NCBI GenBank assembly: GCA_037349315.1
Contig: JBAIAC010000004.1
Location: forward strand, 77,058,501-77,122,500
DNA length: 64,000 nucleotides
Direction of reading: 5' to 3'
Origin: Chelydra serpentina
Lineage: Eukaryota; Chordata; Testudines; Chelydridae
Part shown: piece by piece, positions 33,493 to 46,829 of the stretch
How positions within the stretch are numbered: position 1 is the stretch's first letter
Layout: every line of letters begins with the position of its first letter
The notes under the pieces: generated by a model
What the model was told of the DNA's origin: nothing
The model's database searches: none
What the model saw: the letters and a program-made list of their open reading frames with translations, nothing else
Position numbers and translations under genes: made by a program

Positions 33493-34208
33493 ACCTAAGA
33501 TTCATGTTGAGTCAGAAATACAGACATAGATCTTTTGATCACAATCCATCTGTTTATTTAAAATGACCCTCTCTAAACCTCTCTAAAGCTGATCATATAA
33601 TTGAACATAATAACTTGGTAGACAGGTTCTTACATTAGAGATCATAGGGAACTTCTTATGACCCCCTTAGAAGACCAATCTGTTTTCCCCAAAATGGACA
33701 TATGCTAGCATTTTAGCAAGAGTATTATGTTAGTCCATTTCCTCTACAGTAGGTACTGAGTGTGTGAACTGCCACAGTGCAGGAGTTTAGTCCTGCTTTT
33801 TTACAGATGATGGCCTGAAGTTGCAAATGAGTAGAGAGCAGAAGAGGAAACAGACTGAAAGAAGGAATAAAAGATGGCAATGGATAGACACAGAAAGGAA
33901 GGAAGGGGAAGAGAGGATGAAGTCAACAGTGCTAGCCCCACAATATTTGACCCCTTATTTTGTTCTTTGTTCATTTTTAAATTAACAATCATTTGGATTA
34001 CAAACATTTAGCAGGGGCTGACCAAAATCTATCCGGTGACTTCAAATTGTGATTTGGGACAATTTTATTTGGCAGAGAATGCTGAACATATGGCCCGGAG
34101 GCTAGTGCCATAAATTCTCACCTCCTGCAGTCTTTTGCCTGCTACAAATTGATGGCAATGCAACTCATGGGATTAAGATACTTCTGACCTTGTCACAGTC
34201 ACTTTGAC
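33493..34208. other. Unassigned sequence
   Basis: Nothing recognised. Confidence 0.45.
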
Positions 34209-34892
34209 TGTGACAGAGAGGGCAGGGTGCAGCCTCCAGAATTCTTTACCTTTCAGTCCTTTTTCTTAGAAAAGATTGCATAAGATTTATTAAAAAACAA
34301 AGAATAAATTGAATTAAAACCTAAAACAGTTTGCTTTATATATGCTGATTTAAGCTTAGCATCAGCTACACTAGATAAGGGTTCCTCATCTTAGATATCG
34401 AGGGGGGAACAGCGTTCATCCTCTCTCTGATCATTCTTTGGTCAGTCTGTTAACATCATTTGCATTCTAGAGAGAGATTCTTTGCTGTGTCCGGAGCTCT
34501 CTCTTATCAACTCCCTTCGGCTAAATCAACATAGTTGTCCAGACAAACCTCGCTTGATCTAGGGCAGCCATCTCCTTTTCCAAAACAGTTTTCTCCAGTT
34601 ACCCATGCATATCTAATAAGGTTTAGGGGAAATGGGCATTCGCTGAGGAGTAGGCCATTGAGTATACAAAAAGCCTTTAAGGAGGATTAAGAGCCACCTT
34701 TCAAAAGCTTAGTGACCAAGCTCAGAGACTGTATTTCACAGACCAGTCTAAATATCTCCACTCCAGACAGTTTCTGTGCAGTCCTTTCAAGTAGGCAGGT
34801 TGGCATTTTCCTCAATATTAAAACCCTCCCTCAATCATTTTCTGTTATTTTGAAGTATGAACTAGGGACACAGGTCCAGACCTTCTGTCACA
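34209..34892 (-). mobile_element. Probable solo LTR, minus strand
   Basis: On the minus strand it runs TGTGACAG...CTGTCACA, a perfect 8-bp inverted repeat with TG...CA ends. A TATA-like CATATATAAAG (plus 34334-34346) and a poly-A signal TTAATAAATC (plus about 34286-34296) lie in the right order for a minus-strand LTR. No target duplication could be matched. The superfamily is not assigned. Confidence 0.6.
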
Positions 34893-36079
34893 ACCCCAAC
34901 CAGAAACACTGAGGAATTTCTAACTGAGGAAGTTCTGGTATACCCAGGAGTTGCCAGTGCCCAGATGAAAGGTTAGCCGAGTCCAGTACTGTCAAAAGGA
35001 AGGTCAGTTTACAGCTTTATCATATGGCCTGTGGGCAATAAGCAGCTGCGTTTTCTAACCTGGGTTTTAATGCCTAAATTGCCATGGATTTACTGGTGCT
35101 CTGAAAGACTCTTGTTCAAAACACTGCCACTAGTGCTTTCTCAGAACCGGTATCCTCTTACTGGTCAGCGCAGTAGCTCCCACTCACTCTCCATATAGTT
35201 TTGGTGGTATTTCCCTTTCTGTCCATAGGGAAAGAGGAGCTGAAAGAAGAACAATGCTCCTTGCACTCACCTCCCATTGGTTGTGGGAAGGAAAAAAATC
35301 TCTCTCTTCCACAAGTTGCTGTTGGGGGCAGAGGAAGTTCCTAGAAACTCCAGATGAACCCCCAAAGGGAGGTGGGAGATAATATTTGGATGACCCTTCC
35401 TGTATGAGAGCAAAGGGGAAGAGGTAGAATGGGTAAATGTGATTGCGAAAGGAGTTGGTGAAATGGTTTATTATTATCTATTATTTGGACGGGAAGGTCA
35501 GAGAGATAAACAATGTGCCCTAACTTAGTGCCCTGGGCTCTTACGAAAATGTGATCCCTTATTTTGGATCCTAAATAGGAGCGGAAATCTTTTAAAAATC
35601 TGATTCTAATTATAGGCATGGAACTTTTTGAACATGTAGCCCATAGTGCCCATTAGACTAACAGTCTCTAATGGACATGTGTCTTATTTAGCGGTTGTCC
35701 CTGTTCAGGAGCAGACCACAACAGATGTAGCAACTTTCCAAAGGGCCCATGACTGAGGTATGTTGCCGAAGAGGTAGGTGGAGGATCACACAATGGGCAA
35801 ATTTAGTTTTTCCACCTCTCAAAGCAACTCTATTTTCTTGTGAAGCTTTGCAATTATCTTTTCCTTTGTGAGGAGATGAGAGGAGGATGGCTAATAGGCA
35901 ACCCACCAAAGTCATACCATTTGTCTTCAATGCTTTACCAATTCCTTCTCGGCTAATTGCCTCAGGTTCCCCTCCCTGCATGTCTGATCACTTTGTTTAA
36001 AGGTGAAGGGGGAAAAAAAAAATCTATCTACAGCTTGAACCCCTGTAAGGGTTCAATAAATCCAAACAAACTCACACTA
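34893..36079. other. Unassigned sequence
   Basis: No gene or repeat that I can defend. Confidence 0.45.
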
Positions 36080-36415
36080 GCTCCATACTAAAAGAAGCAG
36101 AGTGGATATTGTGGCACTGGCAAAAGTTAGGGCTAGCCACCCAAGTCCACGACACACACACACCCAAGTCCAAGCATGGGCAGTTAGTCTGAGGCACTGC
36201 AGATGTGGATATTCGCAGACCATGTTTGTGGCTCGCAGATGGATACTGACCCAAATTTTATATCTAGAGCTCTGCAAATCTGTGGATATTCACTTTATAG
36301 CCACGGATATCCATGGGCCATGTTTGTGGATTGCAGATCGGATGTGGATTCAAATTTTGTATCTGCACAGGGCTCTAGTGCTGGCAATCACACCTCCCAG
36401 CTGCAGTGTAGACAC
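36080..36415. mobile_element. MITE with a nested or duplicated inner repeat
   Basis: The outer ends are degenerate ('ctagctccatactaaaagaa' and 'cagctgcagtgtagacacaa') and resemble the MITE at 43264. Inside, 36197-36264 and 36300-36377 are diverged direct copies sharing 'ccatgtttgtgg' and 'caaattttatatc/caaattttgtatc'. The segment 36265-36377 has its own inverted ends TAGAGCTCTGCA and TGCACAGGGCTCTA. Confidence 0.5.
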
Positions 36416-37424
36416 AACAGTGTCATAAAAAGCTTTAGTTTAAAAAAAAAAAAATCAGTGTCAAAGAGCTGATCTCAAATCCTCCAAGCATGGTTACTAT
36501 TATGCATAATGTTAACACTTAATTTCTATGGGGCATTTGGGGGAAGAAGGGGTGTTGACCTACAATTTCAAATCAGATGCTTAAAAACAAATATGGGTTT
36601 CAATTATCATAAGTTGAAATGATCATAGGTGATCCCTGAAAAATATGCTGATCTTTTTGCACTTCCGTAAATCTTTGGGGAGGGTGAGCAGAGGAAGGGA
36701 AGAGATAATGCATCGGAAGTACTGAATCCTGTTCAGTGTTCCTTAAGGAAATTCTTTGTCCATGATGTTTTTAGAAAAAAACAGTCCACAACTGTATTTG
36801 TCCTTTGAACATTTCAGGATTTGATTTCAGTTGCACCAGCTGCTGAGTAAATTACACTGAACGCAGAAAGCTTTGTTTCAAGTGTGGCCACACAGAAGCT
36901 CCCTTGATGTACTCCAAGAGTTCATAAACATTGAAAATACCAACAAACCACCACAAAGACCAAATTATTACAGCAAATTACAGAAAATGCATTAATCATG
37001 GAACAAGTACTTGGCAAGTCAGTGTTACCTGAAGATATTGTTACACAAGCAGTAAGAACGACAAAAGAAAGCCAAACATTTTAACATCTTTAGTGGTCTT
37101 CCAGCCAAAAATGAGACTTCAAAAGTAGCCTACTTTTTACATTACTTATTCAGCAGCATACAGCATGACATAATTGTTAAGCACCATGTCACCAGCTAAT
37201 GTTACTTGATAGCCTACTAAGACTTTGTTAAACATTCGGATTTGCATGCTATTATCAACAATGCCATAAACTTAGAGATTTCTGTATTATCCTCCCTGCT
37301 GCCATTAAACTGTTAACACTATCTTTTTCCTTATTTGATTTGTCAATTGACTATTAGAAGGCATCACATTTTGTCTTCCCCTGCCTGCCCTGAACACATT
37401 GCTGATGCTGCAGTGCAGTGCTGT
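36416..37424. other. Unassigned sequence
   Basis: Nothing recognised. Confidence 0.45.
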
Positions 37425-37675
37425 ACTACTAAGGATGCTGTCCTTCGGATGACATAACGCAAAATCTCTTTTGCCCACTGAGGTACAAAGAAAGAGCAGA
37501 AACTAATCCCTGTTTCCCGGCCAAAAGACTCTCTCTCAATAAAGCAAGTTATACCAGCTAAGCCTGTGTGTAAACTATTACTGAATATTCAGTAGCTGCC
37601 ACGTTTACAGCTCACCTGCTCTATCAATTTCTAACTCATTGCTGTAAAGTGCTTCAAGATACCCAGAGTATGAAA
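37425..37675 (+). repeat. Possible ancient dispersed repeat
   Basis: 'ggatgctgtccttcggatga' at the start and 'attgctgtaaagtgcttcaa' at the end resemble the two ends of an old amniote repeat. The match is weak. Confidence 0.35.
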
Positions 37676-37689
37676 ACCTTACCTTGACG

Positions 37690-39460
37690 ACTTTTGCCTC
37701 TCCTGCTACCGTCCCATCTTCCTCCTCCCCTTTACGTCCGAGCTCTGAGTGTGCTGGCTATGCCTGCTTCCTCAGTGTTCTCTTCTCTAACTTGCTCTCC
37801 CCTGGATCCTCTGCAATCTGGCTTCAGCCCACTCTACTCTACTCTTCTGAGACCACTCTGACTAAAGGTCATTACTGATCTGCTTCCAGCCAAGTCCAAG
37901 GGCCTCTTTTCACTCCTCAGACTCCTTACTCCATCTTCTGCCTTTGTCAGAGTCAACCACTCCCTCCTCCTTGCACTTGATTGGTTCTCCTGCCTTTTGA
38001 ATTGTTTTCTCACCACCTCCCTCAGTGAATCCTCCTCCCTTCTCCCAAATCCCCTCATTTTCCCTTGGAGATCCATCCTTTTCCCTCTTCACCCAACCAA
38101 TCCTATTCTTCTCTCATGGTGTTAATTGTTTTTGTTATTTCATAAGCACTCTTATGCAGGGGGTGTTATACAGAACAGTCCCTGCCCAGAGTAGTTTACA
38201 CTCTACAGGGAGTCACACAGGTAAGACACACTGAAAAACCAAGAGGGAAAAAAATCTCCTCTTGTATAATATAGAGTTTTAGTGAGGGTGACACAGATTA
38301 GTGCTTGTGGACCCATGGGGACCTGATTCATTAGGACTGGGAGATTTTTCTATACATAAATAACATGGAGAAAGGTACAAAGACAGGCATAGGAGAAAAG
38401 ATTGAAGCAAGCAGTGAGATGATGTTGCTAAAAGAATGAAGAGGTGAGAGGGCAACAGAATGAAACCAGATCCAAGAGGGAGACAGGGGCAGGTTTGTGC
38501 AGGCCTTGAAGGCCCGGGGTGGGAAATTTTTACTTGATACAGCTGACAACTTGGAATGACATGGTCTAATCAACATGCAAGGAAGGTAATTTTAGCAGCT
38601 GCATTTTGAACGGAAAGAACAGTCAGAAGGAGAATCAAATGAGAAGGTCCACAAAAGCAAGAAAGAACCATCTCTATTAATTATTAATTTAAATCGCGCT
38701 CAAAAGCTCCATTGGGATTGATGACCCATTGTAGTAGAGATTGTACAAACGCAAAAGACGATTCAGTCCCTGCCCTGAAGAGTTTACAATCTCAGAAACA
38801 AACCAAAAGTTGTAAATACAAGTTCTGGGTACCTTAATAAAATCACTGGAAACCCCTGTTCAGTCCTACATTGGCAACTGAACACCCAACATCTCTTCCT
38901 TCATGGCCAGCTGCCAACTAATGCATAAAATGGTGAAAAATAATTTCTTTTCTGTTCACTTCCCCTGAAGTTTTCCTTCTCTATCACTATCAATTATCTC
39001 ACCACCCTCCCAACCTGGGGACATCTCAGTCTTTTCTATCTTCTTTTTCTGTCCCAGCATCCATACTGTTATTAAATCCTGCTAGTTCTTCCTCTAGAAT
39101 ACCTCCAAAAATCTGCCCCTTCCTAGTCATCCCCACCATCAAAGCCTCACTCTACGTCTTGATCATCTCATCTTGACTACTACAACCACTTCCTCTCTGG
39201 CCTCTCCTGTTCTCACTTGCATTGCTCATGTCTATCCAACGTGTTGCTACTGAAGTCATCTTCCTTTCCTGCATGGACCTCTGTGCTCCTTCCATGCCAA
39301 GTTCCAGGAAGATGCATGCATAATGAGCACAACTCATCTTTCACCATCGTATCACTTATTCTCCCATACCGTCTCTGGCATCTTTTGTTTACTATCATAC
39401 TTCACTGTAGTCTGTCTGATTTAAATGGTAAGTTTCTCAGGGCAGGAACCTGGTTTTTTT
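37690..39460 (+). mobile_element. L2-like LINE fragments
   Basis: Plus-strand C-rich sequence gives broken RT-like pieces at 37700-38110: YRPI.LLPF, SAIWLQPTLLYSSETTL, LLLALDWF. At 38950-39460 it gives a 3'-region piece with the 'ctcatcttgactactacaac' block and 'taagtttctcagggcaggaac'. In between, 38690-38825 (and weakly 38150-38220) carries the same family's 3' end on the minus strand ('gattcagtccctgccctgaa'). So at least two insertions are interleaved. Frames are full of stops. Confidence 0.5.
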
Positions 39461-40479
39461 GTTGTTTTTTTTGGTGGGGGGGGTTTTTTGGCCTTTAAAA
39501 GGGCCATGAGTGCTTACTGTATAAAAAAAATCCCTACGTCAAATTCCATATTTTTCTTTAATATCACACAGATCAGTTTGACAACATTTAGCACTAAATA
39601 ACCAACATTTCAATATGGGAGGCATTCAAAACTGTATTATATTTCCTTGTTCAGTTAGTGCAATAGCACATGCAAATCATGCATTTATACATGCAAATAA
39701 GTATTTAATGGGCTAAATGTGCATCCCATGCAAAGCAGTTATACACACAAATGAAGCCGCACAACTGTGCTCCTAGAGCTCTAGTCTCCTTTTTTTTCAA
39801 AACTTGGCCCATCAATGCACCAATACCTGGTATTTGTTGCACTATAATCAGAGATGCTTTAGACACAGTGTAACTGAATTATTAACTGACCAAACACATT
39901 TAGGTTTGGTTTTTTTAAATCTACATATTTCTTCCTCCAAAATGCTCCATCAGTACCCAAATATAAGAACTATTAGTGACATGCTCCAGACACGAGTAGA
40001 AGACAGAATTCATAGGTTGTGCACTAGTTTAAGTTGTTTAAATGTACAAAATATTTTAATACTGAGCCAAGGAGACTATATCCTTGGACCAAGTTTCTAC
40101 ATGCCAAAGTTCAATGCTTTTGTCGATACCTGTTTTTTCCTTCTCACCGACTATGTATGTTTGTTATTCAACTGCAGCTCCTGACCTTGTCTCTCCCTCT
40201 ACCCCCAGCGCTGCCCAGATCCTCCCAGTGGTGCAGCCCAGCCACCTTCCTCCCCCTCTCTGGGACAACCCAATGTGGCTTCCTGACCTGGGGAGCTGCT
40301 ACAAGCACCAGGGAGCCTTTCCTATCCTAGTGTCTCCCACACTTACCTTCACAGCACTTTTCAAATTGCACCCCACCAAATCTTGTCCATCTGCCACTGC
40401 CCCATGTCTCTTCCCATACCCTGTCTATATCCTAACACCTGTCCTCTTTCTTCCCCCTCATTGGCTCCATTTCCCCCTC
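39461..40479. other. Unassigned sequence
   Basis: T- and G-rich tract at 39450-39490. No gene seen. Open frames at 39804-40330 show no domain. Confidence 0.4.
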
Positions 40480-41445
40480 CTTGTTACCATCACCTTCTAC
40501 ACTTCACCAGTTCTCAACTCCTGTCATCTCCCATCCACCCAACTCCTTACCATCAGGCTTCTGCTCTGATTTTGACTCCTGTCTTTCTCTCTCTCCTCAA
40601 TCTCCCACAGTCATCCTCCAACCCCTCACTCTCAACTCATTCTTTAACCTGCAGGCCTGGTTCAACTCTCCCAGTCACAAAAAGGACCATTCATTTGACT
40701 TGGGCTTCACCAAGCACTGCTCTCTGTCTCTCTGATCCCTCTCTTACTGAGTTCCTCTCTCAGGCCATCATCTGGGTTCTTTCAGCATCGCCCATCTACC
40801 CTCTTCCCCATACCCTGTCACTTGGCCTTTCCATAACTTCCAGTCCATCAACACTGATGACATCTCATCTGCTCTCAGTCATCTCACACCTCTTTGCATC
40901 CCTCCACTCACGCCTCCTTTTCTATCTTGTTAAACCTAAGATACTTGTCTTCACTTTCAACGGCCTTTCCTTCATGGCCTATTCCCACCCTACCTATCAT
41001 CTTATTCACTAGTGAGGTGTCAACCCCTGTCTCCCATAGGCCCATGATGAGAGCCTCCATCTTCCATTTGTTACATTTTCAATCACCTTTGTGCTTTCTC
41101 CCATGGCGCCCTCATGCTTAGGAAGACTGCCCCATAGGCCTCTGCAAAGCTACCTGATTATTCTCTTTCAAAACTTACATTGAAATTCTACTGTTCTTTG
41201 ATGCCTACAAAAAAAAAAAAACTTAACTAGGCAGCTGAGATCACAACCTATCATGATGACTGATATTGTTCCCTTTGTTTCTTGGTACTCCATTTGTCTG
41301 CATCCATTGTGTCATGTTAGTTTATAAACCTTCTAGGATAGGAATGGTCTTTTTCTTCTGTTTGTACAGGGTCCAGGGCAATGGGGTCTTGGTCCATAAC
41401 TGAGGCTGCTAGGCACTATGGTAATACAAACAATAGTAAATATTT
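40480..41445 (+). mobile_element. L2-like LINE, internally deleted
   Basis: 40620-40900 gives the end of an endonuclease domain in shifted frames (LQAWFNSPSHKKDHSFDLGFTKHCSLS, then HHLGSFSI and FQSINTDDISSALS). 40930-41010 jumps to the C-terminal region (KPKILVFTFNGLSF). 41330-41445 is a 3' end with 'tgtttgtacagggtccaggg' and 'gctgctaggcactatggtaa'. The RT is missing. The long 209-codon frame here is a low-complexity by-product. Confidence 0.5.
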
Positions 41446-42934
41446 GAAGATGAAACATTTCTGATGATGGAAAATGTTATCATACTGAACAAGAAAAGCA
41501 CAAGCGAGCTCCGTGATGATGCAAAATTGCTGATTAACACCACGGAATCACTTCTGTGTTCCCTAGGCAGATTAAACCATTCACAGCCACTGAACCCTTT
41601 AGGATAGACAGCCCCAAATGATTACTGTTTCTGACAAGATCAGCTTCCCTTAGAAGGGACTACATATGCATGCAGTATTATTACACATAGCCTTTTGGCC
41701 AGGTAGTGTTGTTAATGAAACTGAAGAGGGATTCGGGTTCTGATTTAACACTAACAAATTTAGATGAAAGACCTTTTGGGTAAATTTATATACTTTCTAG
41801 GATGTGTTGTACAGTAAAAATAATCCATTTGGAAGCATAGCAATATTGATACAATCTCAGAGAAAGAACAGTAAAGTGTAGAACTATTTTTCCACTCTTT
41901 TCAGTATGACAACTAATGCACTTAATTTGGTTAAAATGTGAAAATTCATGGCATTCACAGATCCTTAAGCAAAGATCAAAATGATTTCTTTGGGTTTAAT
42001 AGTCGGGAGATCACTTGTAGAAGTAGCATGTTCTCTAAGTCAATCTTCTGACACTTTGAAAATCTTGTCACTGCTATCATATGATGCTACAACTTGCAAG
42101 AATTAACTTCTCAGTCAACTAAGGACACTGGTATGATAAGGGGATCTTTGTTTCTTCAGAAGTTACGTACTCCTGCTGCTTTCTTCCTGCCTGAAATCAT
42201 CATTATCCTATGTCCAGCCTTGCCAATACTCACAATAAGTGACATGAATTTTGGCATCTTTCATAGTGTTTTCAATTGACATAGGCAGTATGAAAAAAAA
42301 CCCACACTTTTGCCAAAGCTACCTGATGTCTCATGTGGCATCACTCTAGAGCTGATGGCAAAATAGTATTGAGCCATGCTCTAACTCCTCTACCTAAAGT
42401 AAGGCACAAAAAAGCAAAGCGCTGATCACTGAAACACCACTCACTCTGATTGATCATCAAACACTTCTTTGGTTTGTTCTCTGTTCATTCATGGCTCTGA
42501 AAGATCACTGGCGAGCAGCATGTTGAACAGAACACACCCAGCATGATGATAGGTTTATTCTACCAATGGATGATGAAAAAATGATAACCTTTTTTACCAT
42601 CCATACTAGTATTATTAATTATTTGTATTATTGTTTAATCATATTTCAGAGTTATGAGACGCAACCTCATTTTTATTTATAGTGCTCTTCAAGGTCATTA
42701 GTGAACCTTCACAAATATTACAAAGAATTAAGTCAATTGTTTCAAAAGTAGCCACACATTTTGGGAGCCCAACTTGTATAATCTTTGTGGATGATTTTCA
42801 GATGTTGTGAGTTCTCTCAGTTCCCACTCCCATCAATGGGAGCTGGAAGTACTCAGCATCTCTTGAGATCAGGTCCAGGGTATCTAAGGTTGGGCACCAA
42901 AACTGGAGGTCACTTTCGCATATCTGGTTATAAG
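41446..42934. other. Unassigned sequence
   Basis: AT-rich, no gene or confident repeat. Confidence 0.45.
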
Positions 42935-43125
42935 CCTCACAGCAGCACTATTAGACAAATATTATTAATTTCATTTTACAGATAGGAAAACTGAGGTACT
43001 TAGGTTCTTTAAGGTACTTCAGTTACGGGACTTGTCCAAGGTCCCACAGAAAATCTGTAGCATTGCTGGAAATAAGACCCAATGTGCACACTCCTCATCC
43101 TTGCCTTAACCACAAGAGAATCCTT
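42935..43125 (+). repeat. MIR-like SINE
   Basis: 'ttcattttacagataggaaa' then 'actgaggtacttagg' and 'gacttgtccaaggtcccaca' matches the MIR core with an insertion of about 15 bp. Confidence 0.75.
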
Positions 43126-43263
43126 CTACGTTTTAATATACTGTGTATCTAATTTGTACTGGAGCAGTGTAAGAGGCAAGTCATCAATCAACAAGTTTGC
43201 AGGAGGGTGTTTCCCACTTTTCAGGTTAATTTCAAAATGAATTTAAATAGAGATATGTGTCTT

Positions 43264-43552
43264 GGGGTACATCTGTATCTGACTGGGAGATTTAATTCCT
43301 AATTGGCATAGACATATTTGCTCGAGCTAGCATGCTAAAAACAGCAGTATAGCCAGGGGAGCATGGGCAGTGGCTCAGGCTAGCCACCCAAGTACAAAGC
43401 CCCCCCAGCTCTTCTGAGTATGTATTAGGGCATCTAGCCCAAGCCGTCACCCATGCTTCTTTTGCTATACTCCTATTTTTAGTGCACTAGTTTGGGGAGA
43501 TATGACTGTGCTAGGTGGGAATCAGACCACTCAGTCAAATGTAGATGTATCC
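43264..43552. mobile_element. Palindromic MITE (Harbinger-like)
   Basis: The ends are GGGGTACATCTGTATCTGAC and GTAGATGTATCC before TTA. Two long inverted arms face each other, 43325-43388 ('gagctagcatgctaaaaaca', 'caggctagccac') and 43431-43494 ('catctagcccaagccg', 'tttttagtgcactagtt'). No coding capacity. Confidence 0.6.
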
Positions 43553-43555
43553 TTA

Positions 43556-45479
43556 GATTAACACAGGAAAATGTTATAGGGCCACAGAAAGTAAAGAGAG
43601 AAATTATACACAAATAACTAAAAGCAAGAAACTGGTAACAAGATGGAAAGGACTGAAACACATGCTCACTAGAAAAAATTAAGTATAAGATTTAACCAAT
43701 AGCCTCTATAAAAGATGATAGCTTGGCAAACTAATCTATAGTAGAGTTCTATACTCAGCCAAGTTTACTCGGTTTAATTTCTTGTTTAATTAATTTTCTC
43801 TACTTTCTTAAAAAAAACCAACCCATGATCTTTGTTCTGTTCCTTCTTTTGAATCATCAACAAAAAATTTTCCTCAGGCAATGTATTTGCACAGATGTAA
43901 ATGAGGGCCTAATTTGGCCTGCTGAATCTTTATTACTGGGCGATGATGAGAGAAAAGGAACTAATTCACATGACTCTCAGAGTTTATGCTGAGCCTTTAG
44001 TGCTGGCAGACCAAAAAACCCAGAAGCCAACATCTTTTACTCATAAACTGAGCATATTTGACCTCAAGTCACAGATAGATGACAAACATAGAACCCCACA
44101 ATGCCATGTTTACGGTCACCTTCTGGAGTAGGGCTGCACTTCAAAGAATTGGTGTTTAACAAAAAAGATTTCTCTCTTTATAAAATCTGATAAGTGGCTT
44201 TGATTTCTGAACAAGAAGTCAGGAACACTGTTAGTAAATAAAGCATATTCAACATGTCTACAGAGTCTGCAGTATTAAGTGGTTAACTAATTTTTCACTA
44301 TTATAAATCTCAAGATTCAGACAATACTTTGAACCAACAGTACTTGTACATCACTTACTTTACCTGCAATGATAACAACTGCCCAAACAATACATCTCAG
44401 AAGGCTGAAATCCTCAAGATGCCATTGCTTACAATTGTGAGCTTCAGTGAAACAGACACTGAAACATTACTTTTGCAGTATCCCTGTTGCTCTAAACGTA
44501 AAGGGGCTTGTTTAATTTCCGAAACAGACTCATCTTCCCAACTTTGTTTTTCAAAAGGGTAACTGTTTCAAATAACTCCTGCTTATGCCACTTGGACTTT
44601 GCCACAGTGATATTATTTCCTTCAGTAAATAGTCTTCAGTGAGCTGGGGGGTGTGGAGGTTGGCAAATATGAGAAGACTAATGTGTTTATTTTTTTCTAT
44701 GTAGAAACCGGTCTACTTACATAGCCCCAACATTGAAGTACCTGAGAGCTTCACACTCATAAGTGCATTTATTCTCCATACCTCTGAGCTATGGAAACAT
44801 GATCCACATTTTGTAGACAGGGATGTAGAGTCTAAAGAGAACTAAAGGGTAGATTCTGATTTTAGATAAAGCCCTAAGCAAGGGGCGGTGTTCAGACCAA
44901 ACCAGGCCAGAAGTAGCCCCAAGAGGCATTATGAATTTAACTTGCCTCTGAGTCACAATTTTCCTCTGCGAGTTATAAAATCTGTCTACCATGATTCGCA
45001 TTTTCAATATTCTAGATGCAAAGACAGGAAGATGGTACTCTGGCATTTCTACATAGCAGAGTTACTGTAGTTTGCCTTGCTTGAAAAGTGTAACTTTAAC
45101 TCTGCATTTCTTGGTTTCTATAATTGGATTTCTTTTTTTAGAAAACTTTACTGAAAGGCAATACATACCTGCAACATTAACTCAGCGGGGTTTTTTTTGC
45201 TGGAATTGTTTTAAGTTTTAAATACCCTTAACATGGAAACTTAAAGGGCCTCCCCCCACCTTTCTGTCTGCGACCCCTTTTCATCCTGACAACTTCTCAT
45301 GTCCAGCAGGAAGACACCCATTTCTTCCCTATGTCCGATATTCCTCTAATCCCATCCTTTCATCAGCTCTAGCCAGAGCCCATTCCCCTTCAAGTCCTCT
45401 TGGATCTCATAGCCCTTATCTTCCTCTGACCTCCTTCCAGAGACTTGCTCCTCTCCTTCACTTCTCCCTCCCCCTTGAC
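43556..45479. other. Unassigned sequence
   Basis: No gene recognised. 45240-45480 is C/T-rich and may include the 3' end of the minus-strand Gypsy element that follows. Confidence 0.4.
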
Positions 45480-45559
45480 CAAATGATTGGCCCAGGTCAC
45501 AATAACGTTGGCAATGAGCATGCATGAACCGGAGATCGAATGATGGGACAGGATACAGC

Positions 45560-46110
45560 TAAATTTAGGCTCTTATGTTACTAAGCTGCACAAACTCAGC
45601 ACTTCCTTGAGTTGCGGACCATCATCAGTTGTCATCGTCAGGAATGCCAGAATGACTAAACTACTTCTAGCAACATTCCTAAATGGCAGCAGTTGCTAAG
45701 TTCATAAGAAAAATCAACTTCCCTAGAATCAGAATCAGCTGTTAGTAACTAGTTTTTCCCTTTTGTTTTAAGTCCATTCCAAGTTTGCTCCATGGGATTG
45801 GAATTTCACGTGTCCCATAACTGGCTCCTTCTCTTGATTACATAAATATTCACTTACATAGTTTGCAGTCTTTAACAGTATCTTTGATGTCTGAATTCAT
45901 GTGTGGAACAAACATATCTCCAGCTTTGCAATGACAGTCTGCTAACTAGAGTGGATTCTTGCCAACATCTCAGGTCTCATAACTTAGAGTGTATTAGTTC
46001 TGAGTCCTATCCACAGGATTCCATTTGCCATATTAATTTTCTCCCATTATGCCTAGTATTTGCTAATTCGGTCTGTAACTTCATCCTTTATATCTGGCCA
46101 CCCTGCTATT
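45560..46110 (-). pseudogene. Gypsy integrase remnant
   Basis: HMNSDIKDTVKDCKLCK (zinc-binding CxxC half), IPIPWSKLGMDL (start of the catalytic core, first Asp) and FSHSGIPDD...WSATQGSAEFVQL (decayed DNGPQF region) appear in order. Stops and shifts abound. Confidence 0.6.
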
Positions 46111-46389
46111 TTTCAGTTCCTGCAGTATCTCATCTTGCTGGATAGGTCTTTGAATCTGGGCCAAGCACTAATCTGACACACACAGGAGTTTAGCATAATT
46201 AGTTTGCTTACATTTTGAGGTGCAGATTCTCTGTGTATGGAAAGTCTCATAATCAGGTGTTTTGGATCTCACCTGTCTCTGAAGTAGTACAGCTCTAGAG
46301 GAAGTCTGCCATTTCGATTTTGGATCCCATTTCACTGTGATCAGCACACTATACACTGTATTTTTGTGAGTAAAACATACACAGGAAGA

Positions 46390-46640
46390 TGTAAAAGGTC
46401 GATTCTGAATCCATTTAGACTACATCTCAGCTATGCACTGATCTAACTTCTCACAAGCTAATACCGTCATGAAACACTACTCTTCAATCATCAGTGCATT
46501 CTTCTGCTCAGCAGATGAAGGACACCTTGATGGAAAAGCTACAGGTCACCCTTCCAGTAGCAGAGTTGCACCAAGTCCCTCCTCACTTGCAGCACACCAA
46601 ATTGTAAATATTCATTGACACCACAGTGTCTACTGGATGC
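46390..46640 (-). pseudogene. Gypsy RNase H remnant
   Basis: ASEEGLGATLLLEG, then PVAFPSRCPSSAEQ and LACEKLDQCI reproduce the RNase H start of Gypsy pol (DAS..GLGAVL.Q, P.AY.SR..T..E..Y, ACEKF). One stop lies inside and the element reads on toward integrase. Confidence 0.65.
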
Positions 46641-46829
46641 AAAGTGCTTTTCTCGGTTCAACAGTTTTGTCACAATACAGTTCCCATGCCCAGACAGAAT
46701 CTTTGTCTTATAGTCATCAGAGAGATTCACACACAGGTGAGACAAGCGTTGCAAGATAATTCACAAATCCCTGCATTGTTTGCACATCCAGAATTGCTCA
46801 GACTTTTTCAGGATCTGGATATTCATCCC

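Noticed and set aside
40084..41121. 161- and 209-codon Ser/Leu/Pro-rich frames that could pass for a gene
   Set aside because: They lie in C/T-rich L2-like LINE sequence; endonuclease motifs appear only in shifted frames.
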